A stretch of 64,000 bases of DNA, from contig OY754464.1 in assembly GCA_963575645.1 (NCBI GenBank), positions 71,212,948-71,276,947 on the forward strand, read 5' to 3'. The position numbers were made by a program, and so were the translations under genes. The notes beneath the pieces were generated by a model. It made no database searches, was not told the DNA's origin, and worked only from the letters and a program-made list of their open reading frames with translations. Below are positions 41,403-53,586 of the stretch, one piece after another. How positions within the stretch are numbered: position 1 is the first letter of the stretch; each line of letters starts with the position of its first letter. The DNA comes from Xanthostigma xanthostigma. Lineage: Eukaryota; Arthropoda; Insecta; Raphidioptera; Raphidiidae.

Positions 41403-41870
41403 TACCATTCTGACCCACAAGTGGGGAGTGGTACTAGTTTATGTCAAAAATCATTTTTGCAAAATTTTACAATATCTTTTTGTTTCAAGGTCCCCGAATT
41501 CAAAAAACATAATTTTGGAAAAACTATGTGCATCTGTTAGTCTGTATGTGAGCACGATACAGGTCAAACGGAGAAGCGGGTCGAAACCAAATTTTGGTAG
41601 GGTGTTTGATATGCAAATATGAAGAGCCCTATCGTTTTTGGGAAAATCGGCGCATGCGCAGAAGAGATATATGCTATAATGTTTTATATAATAATAATAT
41701 ACTTTTCATAACGGCTTATTAATCTATTTATTTTTTCAAGAAAGTTTCCTTATAAATGTTTTTTTTTAAACTATAGTTTCGGAAATATTTTGAAAATAAA
41801 AAAAAATCAGCTGTTCTTTTGTTTTGTAGATCTGTCAGAAATAAACTGGTTAAGCATGTTTACACTGCGC
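41403..41870 (+). repeat. 'ACCATTCC' repeat family
   Basis: Full-looking copy from TTTTACCATTCTGACCCACA to AGATCTGTCAGAAATAAACT, colinear with 34139-34570 including the 3' block. Confidence 0.75.
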
Positions 41871-42005
41871 GCGCATCAGATCTATCCTACAAAGCAAGCT
41901 TGAAAAGACGTCTCGTGTGAAGCGAGCACATAAAAACAATTAAGAAAAGTAGCTCTAGAAAACTAAGAATCTAGCGGCAAATCCAGCCTCGTGTGCAGCG
42001 ACCTT
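41870..42005. mobile_element. Harbinger-type MITE, right-end fragment
   Basis: AAGACGTCTCGTGTGAAGCG and CCAGCCTCGTGTGCAGCG match the right part of the copy at 8668-9344. Ends before TTTA. Confidence 0.65.
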
Positions 42006-42592
42006 TAAACACATATTGCAGACCAAGCGTAGTTTGGTAAGGAATGGAATGATTTCTTTGGGACCAAATTAGTTTAAAGTCATTCGCAGTTATACCTAAT
42101 TACTCTGATATGTTCTGCAAACAACATATCTCTCACATGTACAACAGTTTATAGTAATTATATGACCTTTAGCTTTTAACTATACCCACATTGTACACAA
42201 CAGTTGAATAGCCAGAGGTACAAGACATTACGGTTTTGTCGGGCGCATTTCGAGCACAAATCCAGCACGGCACAACATTAAAGATAAAGTGAATGTAAAT
42301 CATGTTACAAGATTGCAAGGATGGATAGATTATGTAAGAAGCATAAGTAATTTGCATGATTTTTAGTGTATTTGCCTATTATTACATAGTAATATAATAT
42401 ATGGCATATACACTACTGACGAGTGACGTCATTCAAATGTCGGAACCTAGGGATCGATTCATAAAAACACGACGTATCCGTACAAAAATACCTTTGTCAT
42501 GTATAATATATGTATACTAGCGGTATATAATAAACAACACATAAATAAATTCACAAAAGCATACCGTAGATATAATACTCCACGTTTATAGG

Positions 42593-42798
42593 CTAAGTGT
42601 TATGACCTATGTGACTGCCATAATTATTTTGTCAGGCGAATAAAAATTTATACCCTGGAAGTAAGATAGAATATATTTATATCTGCAATAAACATGATTA
42701 TGGTTGGTGAATTGAATTATCGCTATTTATTCGGAGGAATACTTACCTGAAGAACTAATGAACCGAATAAATAACTACTTACGTTCGGTGAATATGGC
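42593..42798 (-). repeat. Dispersed repeat, partner at 1014-1203
   Basis: Inverted, diverged copy of 1014-1203. The two lie about 41 kb apart. Confidence 0.6.
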
Positions 42799-43207
42799 CA
42801 TTAGAGTTACAGATTTAATTTTTCTGTGTGAAAAAAGACTCATAGTGTATTTTTTATCCTTGTCAGCTGCATTTAAACCTCATATGGTGAACTTTATTAG
42901 TAATTTTTTAAATCGATCTTTTATGTGTTATCGTTAAGGTGCATTTAGTCATCAGTGAGAGAGTACTCTTAAGGCCAAGATTCTATGAATTATGCCTTTT
43001 CCAGCATTTAATAAAATAATTTCACCATCCTTGAAGCAATTCATTTTATGTTATTTTTATAGCATGCATTTAATAAAACGAGGCTACATGACTTACGTTC
43101 GTATTTAAAACGGACACACAATATACAGATATGAGGTTGATAACTGATCGCCGGTGATCACCTCCTAGATTGTTACATCTGGCCAAGAATAAGTGACACA
43201 TTTAAAC

Positions 43208-44481
43208 TAGTGATGTGTCGCTCCTGAGCGAGTCGTTCATAATGAACGACTCCTTTCTCGGAGCGAAGCGAGTCGCTCTTTTTTTTGTGAATGACTCACT
43301 CCGAGCGCCATTGCTCTGTGCTGAGCTGTTCTGTACTGTCGCATTCGCACATTTACAGAGCGCACACAGCACAGAAAGATATAATATTGTAACAATAAAC
43401 ATTGTTAAGCTTTTATTATACTTTTAGACCAAGCAATAGAGATTTAAAACAGCGGACTCGTGACATAAAGACTAGTAGCAAACCGATTGTGCGATGATAT
43501 AAAAGATAATAAGCAGATGAATAGGTATGTGTTTTTCACTCGAGTTTCCGATCCATTAGTTAGTTATCAACAGTTTATTGCAAAAAAAACGCGATTTTTG
43601 TCTTTTTTTGCTTGTAACTTTGAAACTAATGGAGCAATCGGAATGCCCCAATAAAATGGTTTGTAGAGAATTGAAATATCTACAGAATGAGAGGTCGAAT
43701 GTCTTAATCGGATAATTGGGTCCTGAAAAATTTGGGAAAAACCAGAAAATTAGGCGTTTTTTCGAAAATGTATAGCTTCGTCATTTTTTGAGCTGGAGCG
43801 CTAAAATTTTGAGAGAAAGTAGGGATTATAATGTTCTCTATATGTGCCAAAGGTGGGTGCTGTCGGATTATTAGTTTTCGCCAAATCGCGATTGAAAGTT
43901 TGCAGTGCGCTTTTTTCCGGCAGACCTGTATGCGTTACCGTAAGTCCGATAATAATTTCAAAAAAAAGTTTTGAAAAGTTGACATCGTGCACTACAAAAC
44001 GTAGGTTTCAGTTTTTCGATCAGATGCCTGGAAGCATGCTAAAAACACTCGTAAAGTTCGCGAAAAACGGCAATAAACTGTTGATAATAATTAACTAATG
44101 GACCGGAAACTCGAGTGAAAAACATATACCTATTCATCTGCTTATTATCTTTTATATCATCGCACAATCGGTTTGCTACTAGTCTTTATGTCATGCAAAA
44201 ATACTCTACAGCTTGGCCTATTTATAGTTTCTTCGAAATGCGAATAATATAAGAATGTTAAGAATCATATTAACATGAGCTCAGAGCTGAGTGTGTATTG
44301 TGCAATGCTTCGTGACTCCTGAGCATGCATGATGACAGTTCACACCTCTGCAGTCTGCACTCTTGTGTAGTGCGTACTGTCTAGTGTCGCTCCTATGAAC
44401 GACTCCCTCTGAGCGACTCTTTTTAGTGAGTGGAGCGCACGGAGCCAGCTCCCAATAAAGAGTCATGTGGACACATCACTA
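43208..44481. mobile_element. hAT element with perfect 8-bp duplication and nested foldback
   Basis: ATTTAAAC at 43200-43207 and 44482-44489 flank ends TAGTGATGTGTC and GACACATCACTA. GAGCGACTC/GAGTCGCTC motifs are arrayed in both subterminal regions. About 730 bp of the interior is a separate palindromic insert. No transposase. Confidence 0.88.
43461..44193. mobile_element. Palindromic MITE nested in the hAT element
   Basis: Arms of about 125 bp from TGACATAAAGACTAGTAGC to its complement at 44175-44193, including GTTTTTCACTCGAGTTTCCG-like sequence. The interior contains short frames in both directions with no recognisable product. Confidence 0.8.
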
Positions 44482-44509
44482 ATTTAAACAGTATCCGGCG
44501 CGCGAGAGA

Positions 44510-45613
44510 TCTGTAAAGCTACCAGTGTAAAATGGACGGAATCGAGTAATTTTTAGCTTAAAATTTAGTGCTAATTTAGTGCTATTTCGGTGCTGCATTC
44601 GCGAATTTAAGGAGGTTGAGCCGTTTTACGAAGATAATGAAAAAAATCTGAAATAAAGTTTTTTTAATAGATTTTTTTATGACAAAATTTTCTGTAAAAA
44701 ATCCAAAATCATTAGGAGATTTATAAAGTTAAAAATTAAAAAAAACTTTTACATGTAGTCTTTTGCAAATATGTCAACCTAGCATGCAAACGGTACATTT
44801 TAATTTTTTGCAAATAACCAAATTATGTCAGCAGTTCCGAAAACTAACTATGTAAAGCCTCGATGTATTTTAATATTTTTTCCAATTTAATAAGGAGACT
44901 TTTAATCAATAAAAAAAAAATTATTAAACCTTAGCACTTTTCGATTATGGACTTTTATTCTTGACAATTTTAACTGAATTTTCAATTTTTTAATGATTTC
45001 ATTTTAATTTTTATAATCAATTATTTATTTATTTTTTTAATTATTTACTGCAAAAAATATGTAAAATACAAATATTTACATAAATTTATTTTTTCTAACC
45101 TAACTTTGTACAGAAAATTCAAAAGTTAGTCCATTAAGTAAAACACTGAAATAATTAATTAATATTAAAAAAAATATTTATTTATGCCTTTATGACAATA
45201 ATTTATTGGTATATCATCGACTTATAACCTTTTGTAAAAATTTATTATGGAAAAGTTACCATTTAGAATTCGACTTACTTTTGATTTGGACTGTAACGCA
45301 CCAACCTCCTTAATGTAAAATTTAGTTAAAAAAATATTGTTTGACGTATCGTTCGTCATCGTGAACTTTTTTTATATTTTCTGCATAGCACTTTTTGAGC
45401 ACTAATTGATGGCGTATTAACTGGGTTCATCTGTTAATATTTATTACGATATTCTATCAATGCAATGATAACTTAATTAAAAGTTAGCATTATTGTTAAT
45501 TATAGTCAGTACTATAAAGCGCAGTAAATTCGCAAATGCAGCACTAAATTAGCACTAAATTTTAAGCTAAAAATTACTCGCTTCTGTCCATTTTACACTG
45601 GTAACTTTACAGA
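44510..45613. mobile_element. Long-TIR element hosting MITE family 3
   Basis: TCTGTAAAGCTACCAGTG and its near complement end the element. About 100 bp of each arm pairs (TTTAGCTTAAAATTTAGTGC). Split internally by 44611-45309. Confidence 0.75.
44611..45309. mobile_element. MITE family 3, copy 2, TTAA-flanked
   Basis: TTAA at 44607-44610 and 45310-45313 flank ends GGAGGTTGAG and CCAACCTCC. A TTAA duplication suggests piggyBac-type insertion, though the terminal bases are not the usual CCC. Colinear with 25886-26595. Confidence 0.72.
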
Positions 45614-46246
45614 CCTTCCGGCGAGCCGAGTATTTGCCTATCATACCTTTTGCAACTCTGTATCTCTTTTAGTTTAGAAGTTATAGTTTGGGAGCTAACG
45701 CGCAAAAAAAACATGTCATCCCAACTTTCTGCTACCTTGTACATAAGCTACTTAAGTAATTTAGAGCACTAAAATTACTAAAAATCTACTTACGTAATAC
45801 TTGAATTGCCCTTTAGGCAAAAATTTGAGGAATGGGTTTGGGAAGCACATCTAAATGTTTACACACCAAAAATCGTCGTAAACAAAATCAAATACGCCAC
45901 CTTCGGTTTGAAATTAAACGTAAAATACCAACAATATAAAATATACTATGCAATATGCATATTTGAAATTTAATGATATGCAGCTATTCAATTTTAACAT
46001 ACATATTTCATAGCTATTTAAACTGGTCCGAAATCATATCAAAATTATAATATGCAAATATTAATTAATATGTTAGTTAACGAGCTAACCAATAATCGTC
46101 TCCCTTTAACCAAATTATTGCAAGCGATGGCCAATTTGTAATTACAAAATTCACTATAAAATAAATACTTCTATATATATTTAAATTAAGATTAACAATT
46201 TAAATGCTACCTGCATGTAGGTATATATAATATATTATTATATATA
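45614..46246. other. Intergenic, nothing recognised
   Basis: AT-rich, no supported feature. Confidence 0.35.
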
Positions 46247-46840
46247 TTTTACCATTCCAACCCACAAGTAGGGAATGGTACAAGTTTAGGTCAAAATTCA
46301 CTTTTCAAAAATGTTACAATATCTTTTCGTTTTGAGGTCCCCCGAATCCAAAAAACATATTTTTGGAAAAACTATGTGGGTCTGTTATAAGTCGGTTAGT
46401 CTGTTAGTCCGTTAGTTTGTGAACACGATACAGGTCAAACGGATGAGCGAATTGAAATCAAATTTTAGGAGGATGTTTGGTATGCAAATATGATGTGTCC
46501 TATTGTTTTTGGGGAAAATCGGCGCAAGAGCAGAAGAATATATCTCTTCTGCTCATGCGCTGAATTTTCCCAAAAACAATATAATAGGACTCATTTGCAT
46601 ACCAAACATCCTCCTAAAATTTGATTTCAATCCGCTCATCCGTTTGTCCTAAATCGCTATAACGGTGTTTTTAATATAATAATGATAATACACTTTTCAT
46701 AACGTGTTATTATTCTATTTATTATTTCAAGAAAGTTTCATTAAATAATTTTTTTTCTAGACTTTATAGTTCCGGAAATATTTTGTTAATAAAAAAAATC
46801 AACAGTTCTTTTGTTTTGTTATTGATTATTTTCTCCTCTT
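46247..46840 (+). repeat. 'ACCATTCC' repeat family with internal inverted duplication
   Basis: Colinear with 41403-41870, but a segment (AATCCGCTCATCCGTTTG, complement of the upstream block) is duplicated in inverted order at about 46550-46650, forming a palindrome around GAATATATCTCTTC. Confidence 0.75.
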
Positions 46841-47869
46841 TAAGAATCTTTTTTCCAATTTCCGCTACCGCTTATAGTTTTAAAGTAATTTCCAAAAATC
46901 TGAGGGGCCTTTTTTCTTTTCTTTTTTGTTAATAACAAATGCTGTTTTTGTCGGCGAAACAAATCAAAAAAACGTCTTTTTGGGAATATTTTTCTGAATC
47001 GAATAAGCTAATGCACATATTTTTGAAAACCTGGTTCTATTTTTCTCAAGAAAGTCACTTATTGACTAAGCTACTATATCGCAGTTAGAAAATTATTAAT
47101 AATTATTAAAGTTCATTTATTCTAGCAGCTGAGAAATTAGTTTCCAGGTCAGTTTCGGACACCACCGATGGTCCAAATCAACAAATGTTACCAACACATA
47201 TTTATCTAGTAGTAATTATTCAACAAGTCACATTCAGAATGCTATATGTCAATTATATCATCGAAATTAATTAATACAGATCTACAGAGTGCGTATATTT
47301 TTTAATTTCTCGTATACGAAGTAAAATCGATTTTTACACGATCAGAAGACTTTTTTCTATCCTCCGGAAAAAATCCAAACCAATGATTTCACTCAAATTT
47401 TGCATGCGTATTCAATGCGATCAAATCTCGAAGCGAAATCGCAAATTCGAACATTACTATGTAAGGAAATCTTCCTATTAAGTTTCTTTAAATCTAAACG
47501 AAAGAAATCTTACTAAATAATTATCGTATAAGATAGACATTTTGTTAGCTTAGAAGCTATCGTCTTTGAAAATCTTGACAAATCTCAACAAGTAGGCCGC
47601 TAAAGCAATGGCGTTGTTCCCACATTTTTTGGGTTACAATCTATGTAAGAGATTAACCAGTTTGTCGCTGATGTCCATAGAATGTGATTTGCTCAAAAAC
47701 AAAGATTTTGAAGAAGTGATTAACGATTTTGCCCATGTCAAATCTAGAAGGGTACCTTTTCAATCAACATGGATTTTCAAGCATTAACCTGTGAATGTTA
47801 AAAGAGTTACTATTGTGGATTATATTATATTATCTATACATTTAATGTGACTGTAAAGAAATAAAAATA

Positions 47870-47965
47870 AATCTAGAACCTTGCTTATCTACTTTCTTTG
47901 TCTATATAGTGCTCTGTCAAGGTCATAGGCCCAGAGCCTCCAATAGGTTAAAGACGGCCCTGGTG
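47870..47965 (-). repeat. Dispersed repeat matching a foldback spacer
   Basis: CTAGAACCTTGCTTATCTA and GTGCTCTGT match the complement of 19407-19510. Boundaries unclear. Confidence 0.55.
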
Positions 47966-49530
47966 CTCTCACCACTAGAACACCCGTTCTCTAAAATAGA
48001 GTCAAAGATAATTCTACGCACCCTGTATAAACACGTACGAGCACTTTTGATAAAGGTGTGATCAATTCAACGAACATGTTACCATGTATAAGTATAACCC
48101 AGACCTTCGACAATATCATACAGTTATTAAACTTATGCAAGCCGCTCTCACCTTACCAATTTATTCTAGCGTAGCGTTCGTCTTGACAGCGCGATACTTG
48201 CAGACCAACACTGACCAGCAAAATACATTTTAATTGGCTGGCTATCTAAAATAAATGGGTGTGTGCTTCTCGACAGCGACAGCATCACCGTAACGTAAAG
48301 AAGCGGTAGCGTGATTTTATTACGACCGTCATAACGGTGAGGAATAATGCGTGCAACGTTTTCTTACTTTACGGTGGTAAAAAGCGGTGAACTATTTCTA
48401 ATGTCACAAAATAACTCAAAAACAGATTGCTGAAAAATATTGTTTCGTATGTATGTTTCCATGATATCGCGTGACACAATAGATTAAAAATAGTGGCATG
48501 AAGACTAGACAAGGAGTACGAACTCCATGTATGCAAGTAGTTTCCTAAAATAAGAGGTCATTAATGTTCTATATGACGTACCAAAAAGATGGAGGGATGT
48601 GTATTACGATATGTATACTTCGAAAATTAAATAAATAATTTAGTATGCTTTAATTTTAGTAAGCAAAGTATAATTAAAAAATTAAAATGGCAAATGGAAA
48701 TTAGTTATAAATTAAATTTACGTAAAAAAAGGAAATTAGTGATGCAAGTGGCCAAAAAGAAAGCGTAATTTTTGCGATTTAGTAAGCAGATTCTGTCAAT
48801 TCTCCCAGTCATGCTTCTTGTATGGTCTCCATGTTTTTTTTTATATATATACTCTATTGAGTATCTATGACAGGCAACGTATCATGGATAAAAATTACCG
48901 AAATGGTTAATTTAAGCGGCTCTCTCGCGATCACTAATATTGCCGAGTACTTGATACTGTACTAAGTATTTTGAAATTTATATTTCACGATCTGAATTCA
49001 TATCGGTATTTTGGCTCCGCCTAAATACTTTCAAAATCGCGAAAATATCATCAGTATACCGATAATCCAGCAGTATATTTAACTTTAACATAATATACCA
49101 TAGAAGACGCATCATACATAGCCTGGCCATACGTCCCGCTGTCCCCAAAATACATAAAAATGTCCCGCTTTGACAAAACAAAAATGTAGCAGTTAGCAAA
49201 TCTTGTCTCCCGCACGTGCATAGTCAATGTTATACCTGGTATCATAAAAAGATACCTAAAAAAAGCAGTAAGTAGATTAAGAAAACAACGGTAGTTTCAA
49301 AAAGTATAAAAATTACTCTTAATGCTTCCACAAATTCGTTGCTTACAGCAGAGATAAGGGTCTTATAGTCAGTTTTGACAGGTACCTACTGATTCAGTCT
49401 CACTACCATAGTCAATTCAAACTCTACTGATTTGTCATTTAATTAACAATAATGATTTACGGGTGTCCCGCTCTGAGGAAAAAAATAGGTGGTTCTTATT
49501 TACATTTTTGATCATTTCACCTTTCATAAC
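47966..49530. other. Intergenic with a possible decayed hAT end
   Basis: TGGCCATACGTCCCGCTGTC (49125) and GTGTCCCGCTCTGAGG (49463) look like subterminal motifs of a hAT-type element, but I cannot define ends. No gene. Confidence 0.35.
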
Positions 49531-49771
49531 TATACTGCCCTAAAAAGGCAAAGGGCAGTAAGTGACATTTGTTGAAAAATGAGTTCATACTGAAACCAAC
49601 GACAGCAGTAAGTGCTGCAGCAATAATTTTATTGTCTTTAAAAAATATTTCCCCCATGTTTTGGTTTCCATAATCTAAAATCCTGGACGGTCAATACATT
49701 TTTAGTAAATCTTGATTTACTCAAATTCATAAGTTGGTCACTTACTGCCTTTTGCCTTTTACGGCAGTATA
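49531..49771. mobile_element. TA-flanked palindromic MITE
   Basis: TATACTGCCCTAAAAAGGCA at the left mirrors TTTTGCCTTTTACGGCAGTATA-like sequence at the right, with AGTAAGTGAC and its complement further in. 241 bp, non-coding. Confidence 0.7.
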
Positions 49772-50832
49772 TTACAAACGTATGTTTTATTTTTAAAACA
49801 ATAACAATTTAAGGGTGTCCTTAAAATAAATGGTCACGTTAATCATATTCATACGTTAGTTGCGTTGTTATGACATGCTATGGCAATCATTAAGAGCCCA
49901 TTTCCCCTGGTTTTCTCAATGCAATACAGTGGTCTGCAGCCTCCTTTAAATCTGATCGTAAAACAAGAGATAAAATTATGAAAAATTATTTTTATGAAGA
50001 TTAAGGGTCAATCTAGGTCCCTATTGTACCACTTTTTTAATTTTCTTAGCAGTAAAATTTTTAAACAAATTTAAAAAAACCGTAAAAAGTGTCTTTTAAA
50101 AGCATTCACCATTAATTAACAAAGTAAAAAATGAAAAATTTGTTACAATACGGTAATGCATTAATGATTTCTATAGCTACCAAATAAATAAAATCCATGA
50201 CCAGTTACGCCAGAAATTATTTGCGGGCAAGTCAGAAGAAATACTCGCTCTCGCACTAGCAAAACAAAACAATAAAATACTTTATTAAAGTACCAAACAA
50301 CAATGAATTATTCTGTGGTCCTCTCTGCCCACCTTCTTGTGGCAACTACCAACTGTGCTGTAAGACAGTATCTTTTGTATAATAACCTATGCAATATCCA
50401 CTCATGGGTAACAAACGAGATCATGCATATGTAATATGTGATGTATCGAAAGGGAAAGTACCCCACCCATCAGAGGTCGCCGCTTCGAAAGAGACAGGCA
50501 TATTAAATTACAACTGAACTAAATAAAACCGTTTCGCTTTTTCGTCAATCACGCTCTATACGTCACACTAGTGATGCAATTTGGTCAGTGGGTATCTCTG
50601 TATTCATTTGTGTGTGTGAGTTTTGGGTGTACTCCTCTTAATTCCAGTGACGGTTCGTCAAGTTTTATAGAATTTTGACTCTACCATCGCTTTTTATTTT
50701 TTTACAGTGCGCATTATTTTTCAAAAAGAATATCTCTTTATTTACTTTGACCTCTACTGTACATTCCTATAATTCCAGGCAAACTGAAAATATTTACATT
50801 CAGTCAGTAATACGTTAAGCAGTAAGATATAC
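49772..50832. other. Intergenic, nothing recognised
   Basis: AT-rich sequence with no coding or repeat signal that I can place. Confidence 0.35.
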
Positions 50833-51120
50833 GACAGATTGAAAGTTACAATAAATTTAAAAGTTCTCTAAGGCCTAGCTCACATGAAGAGCGTTCAACG
50901 CGCGTTGGCCCAACGCGCGTTTACAATTTCTATACAATTGTATATAACTGTTTATATGATAACGCGCGTCCAACGCGCCACCAACGCGCGTTATCATATA
51001 AACAGTTATATACAATTGTATAGAAATTGTAAACGCGCGTTGGGCCAACGCGCGTTGAACGCTCTTCATGTGAGCTAGGCCTTAGAGAACTTTTAAATTT
51101 ATTGTAACTTTCAAACTGTC
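50833..51120. repeat. Almost perfect 288-bp palindrome with GC-rich core
   Basis: Arms 50833-50969 and 50984-51120 are complementary with about one mismatch, around a 14-bp centre. The arms contain AACGCGCGTT-type blocks in an otherwise AT-rich region, and the palindrome extends through AAGGCCTAGCTCACATGA into AT-rich flank. The two 64-codon frames, one per strand, are mirror images and not genes. Confidence 0.9.
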
Positions 51121-51454
51121 TCGATTGACGCTGATGACCTCAGCTGTTGAGCGTCTATAATTCACAATCTCTCTCTCACTTTCTCGATTAATTCTTTGGA
51201 AGTCCCACTTAATTATATTTGACTTTGACACTATTTGTTATCTCTAGATGTAACAAATAAAGAGAAATATTATTATTATTATTATTAATGGATCACATGT
51301 TACCGGACTACCGAAGAAATGTTGATTGTGTTTGTCTGTCTTTTTTTTATTGGTGTTCCGTAGCCAAATGACAAAAAATTTCGTCATGTTCGTTCGTCTG
51401 TCTGTCCGAATGAGTCTTATGAATCTTCCATATTTCCATCGAATCTGTTGAAAT

Positions 51455-51730
51455 TTTACCATTCCAACCCACAAGTGGGAAATGGTACTAGTTTAAGACA
51501 AAATTTTACAATATTTTTTCGTTTAAAGGTCACTCGATTCCAAAAACATATTTTTGGAAAAACTCTGTGCATCTGTTTGTTGGTCTGTTAGGCTGTGAGC
51601 ACGATACAGGTCAAACGGATGAGCGGATAGGACCAAATTTTGAGAAGATGTTTTGTATGCAAATATGAAGAGCCCTATTGTTTTTGGGGAAAATCGGCGC
51701 ATGCGCAGAAGAGATATATGATATGTATTT
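51455..51730 (+). repeat. 'ACCATTCC' repeat family, 5' part
   Basis: Hairpin ACCATTCC ... GGAAATGGT followed by GAGCACGATACAGGTCAAAC and ATCGGCGCATGCGCAGAAGA. The 3' third is missing. An ATT repeat at 51270-51288 just upstream is a probable LINE tail. Confidence 0.72.
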
Positions 51731-51814
51731 CAAAAACATATAAATTGTAAAAATGATGATGTAAATAAGATGTAAATAATTATTCAATAAAAAGATTTTT
51801 AAACTTGATGTGAA

Positions 51815-52360
51815 CTAGATATAAAAAAAAAAATAAGTTCAAAAACTAAAACCCGACTACCTACTGAAAAGTATGATACAAGAAAATATTCTCATCTGAG
51901 GATATCCTTGTTCATGCCACCTACACTAACAAAACATAAAATTTTAACAGTATACTTAGTAAACGATTATAAGCTCTAGAGCAAAGTGCATCACGCTATA
52001 CATCTAGAGGGGCCTTATATATATGAGCTGGCATACGACCACGGCTATCCTCAGATGAGGATATTTTCTTGTTTCATATTTTTCAGTAGTTGGGTTTTAG
52101 TTTTTGAACTTATTTTTTATTTAAATTTTTTTTTAACTTCTTTTTTATTTGTTTTCACTTTGCTTCCCTCTGGGACCAAAATTCAAAAATAAATGTAGCC
52201 TATGTTACCCAGGCCATAATAACGAATCGATTGACATCTAATTTATCAAAATCAAATGAATAGTTTAGGCGCTACGGTGGAACATCCGTAAATACAAACA
52301 TACGTAGATTGCTAAACTCATAACCCTTCCTTTTGGCATCGTCGTAGTCGGGTAAAAATG
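51815..52360 (+). mobile_element. Dispersed repeat family 2, copy 2
   Basis: Palindromic core (ATTCTCATCTGAGGAT and complement) plus the outer block GGAACATCCGTAAATACAAA and ending near GTAGTCGGGTAAAAAT. Colinear with 54779-55309. Confidence 0.72.
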
Positions 52361-52864
52361 TGAACAAACTTTGTGACGAGTCGCTCTTGTTTTACATAAC
52401 GATGGACTTTTCTCGATCATTCGAAACATCGATATCCTAAAACTGAAGACAAAACAACGTAACTCTAAACGATTTGCAATTGCTGTCTCTATTCATGATT
52501 GATCATATTACACCAGCCTAAAATCGATCGTAGAATTCTAGACGAAAGAGATGTCCAAAAAACATATATATAAGATTTTGTGTGTCACTCTCTATCTAAG
52601 TTAAATCAAAAGAAAATGATGGATCTGAAAATTGTCATTAGCCGAATGTCTTAGAGGCTTTTTCAAAAGCAACATGTTGATAGATGTCTACGAGTACAAT
52701 GTACATATAAGTGAAAGAGATTGTCTCAAATTTGAGACTGCACTAACACAAGAATAAATAAAAAACAGACGCATAACTCAAAGGCCCTCTGGTGTGTCTA
52801 CCAATAGATTCGTGACCTTTGTTCCTAGTAAAAGATGAAATACTTTCCCATAAGTGTACCTAAA
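52361..52864. other. Intergenic, nothing recognised
   Basis: No supported feature. Confidence 0.35.
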
Positions 52865-53062
52865 TAATTTCACCCGGGTGCGATAGATATAATTCTGAAA
52901 ATAGCTAATAGCTTTGAGCTTTTCTATCAGATGTCGCTGCATGTTACTAAAACAGTTTTTTTTTTAAGAAAACACCGTAATTTTGTACAAGATATTTAAT
53001 AAAAATTATACTATAGTTAAGTTGGCCCAAGCAAGACACATTTACAAAATTTCTGGTCCCGA
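52865..53062 (-). mobile_element. Helitron 3' fragment of the 24231 family
   Basis: Inverted match to 24300-24620: CACCCGGGTGCGATAGATA, CAGATGTCGCTGCATGTTAC and AACTTACGC-like remains. The terminal CTAG is lost. Confidence 0.65.
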
Positions 53063-53215
53063 AAATCCCGGGATCGTACTTGGCTAATCTCGGGATTTTC
53101 GGGATTGCCACAAACAGATCTAGCTTGCTATCCGTAATCCGTTGCGCCTTTACAATTACCTTGCCTAGATTATATTAATATTATTTATTCAGTTAAAGTA
53201 GTGTTGATCCAATAG

Positions 53216-53511
53216 AATATTAAGATGAAGGAAGGTTTTTGGTTGAGGATCGCAAAATAAGCTTTACCAGTGTTTCGCTAGTGGCCAACGTTTCGAAAAA
53301 TTTATTTTCATCTTCAGGGCCTCAAGCTGGTCAAGTAGTGGTAAATTGTTCTGTTTAGAACATGTATACTGTTTAGAACAATTTACCACTACTTGACCAG
53401 TTTGAGGCCCCGAAGATGAAAATAAATTTTTCGAAACGTTGGCCACTAGCGCAACACTGGTAAAGCTTATTTTGCTATCCTCAACCAAAAACCTTCCTTC
53501 ATCTTAATATT
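53216..53511. mobile_element. 296-bp palindrome with head-to-head hammerhead motifs
   Basis: AATATTAAGATGAAGGAAGG at the left mirrors the right end. Left arm, minus strand: stem I GGCC, CTGAAGA (complement of 53311-53317), AT stem II, GAAAC (complement of 53290-53294), GTT|GGCC. Right arm, plus strand: same order but CCGAAGA (53410-53416) and GAAAC 53433-53437. Relatives at 60706-61779 and 8243. Confidence 0.75.
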
Positions 53512-53586
53512 ATTTATTACATAACGACAAAAACAATCCTTAAATACGCGGTACGATCCGTAAGAATATGAAATCTCCAGATCCTG

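Noticed and set aside
44281-44466. Minus-strand 61-codon frame
   Set aside because: Within hAT subterminal arrays; no domain.
50875-51078. Two 64-codon frames on opposite strands with almost the same sequence
   Set aside because: They are the two arms of a palindrome read from either side, not genes.
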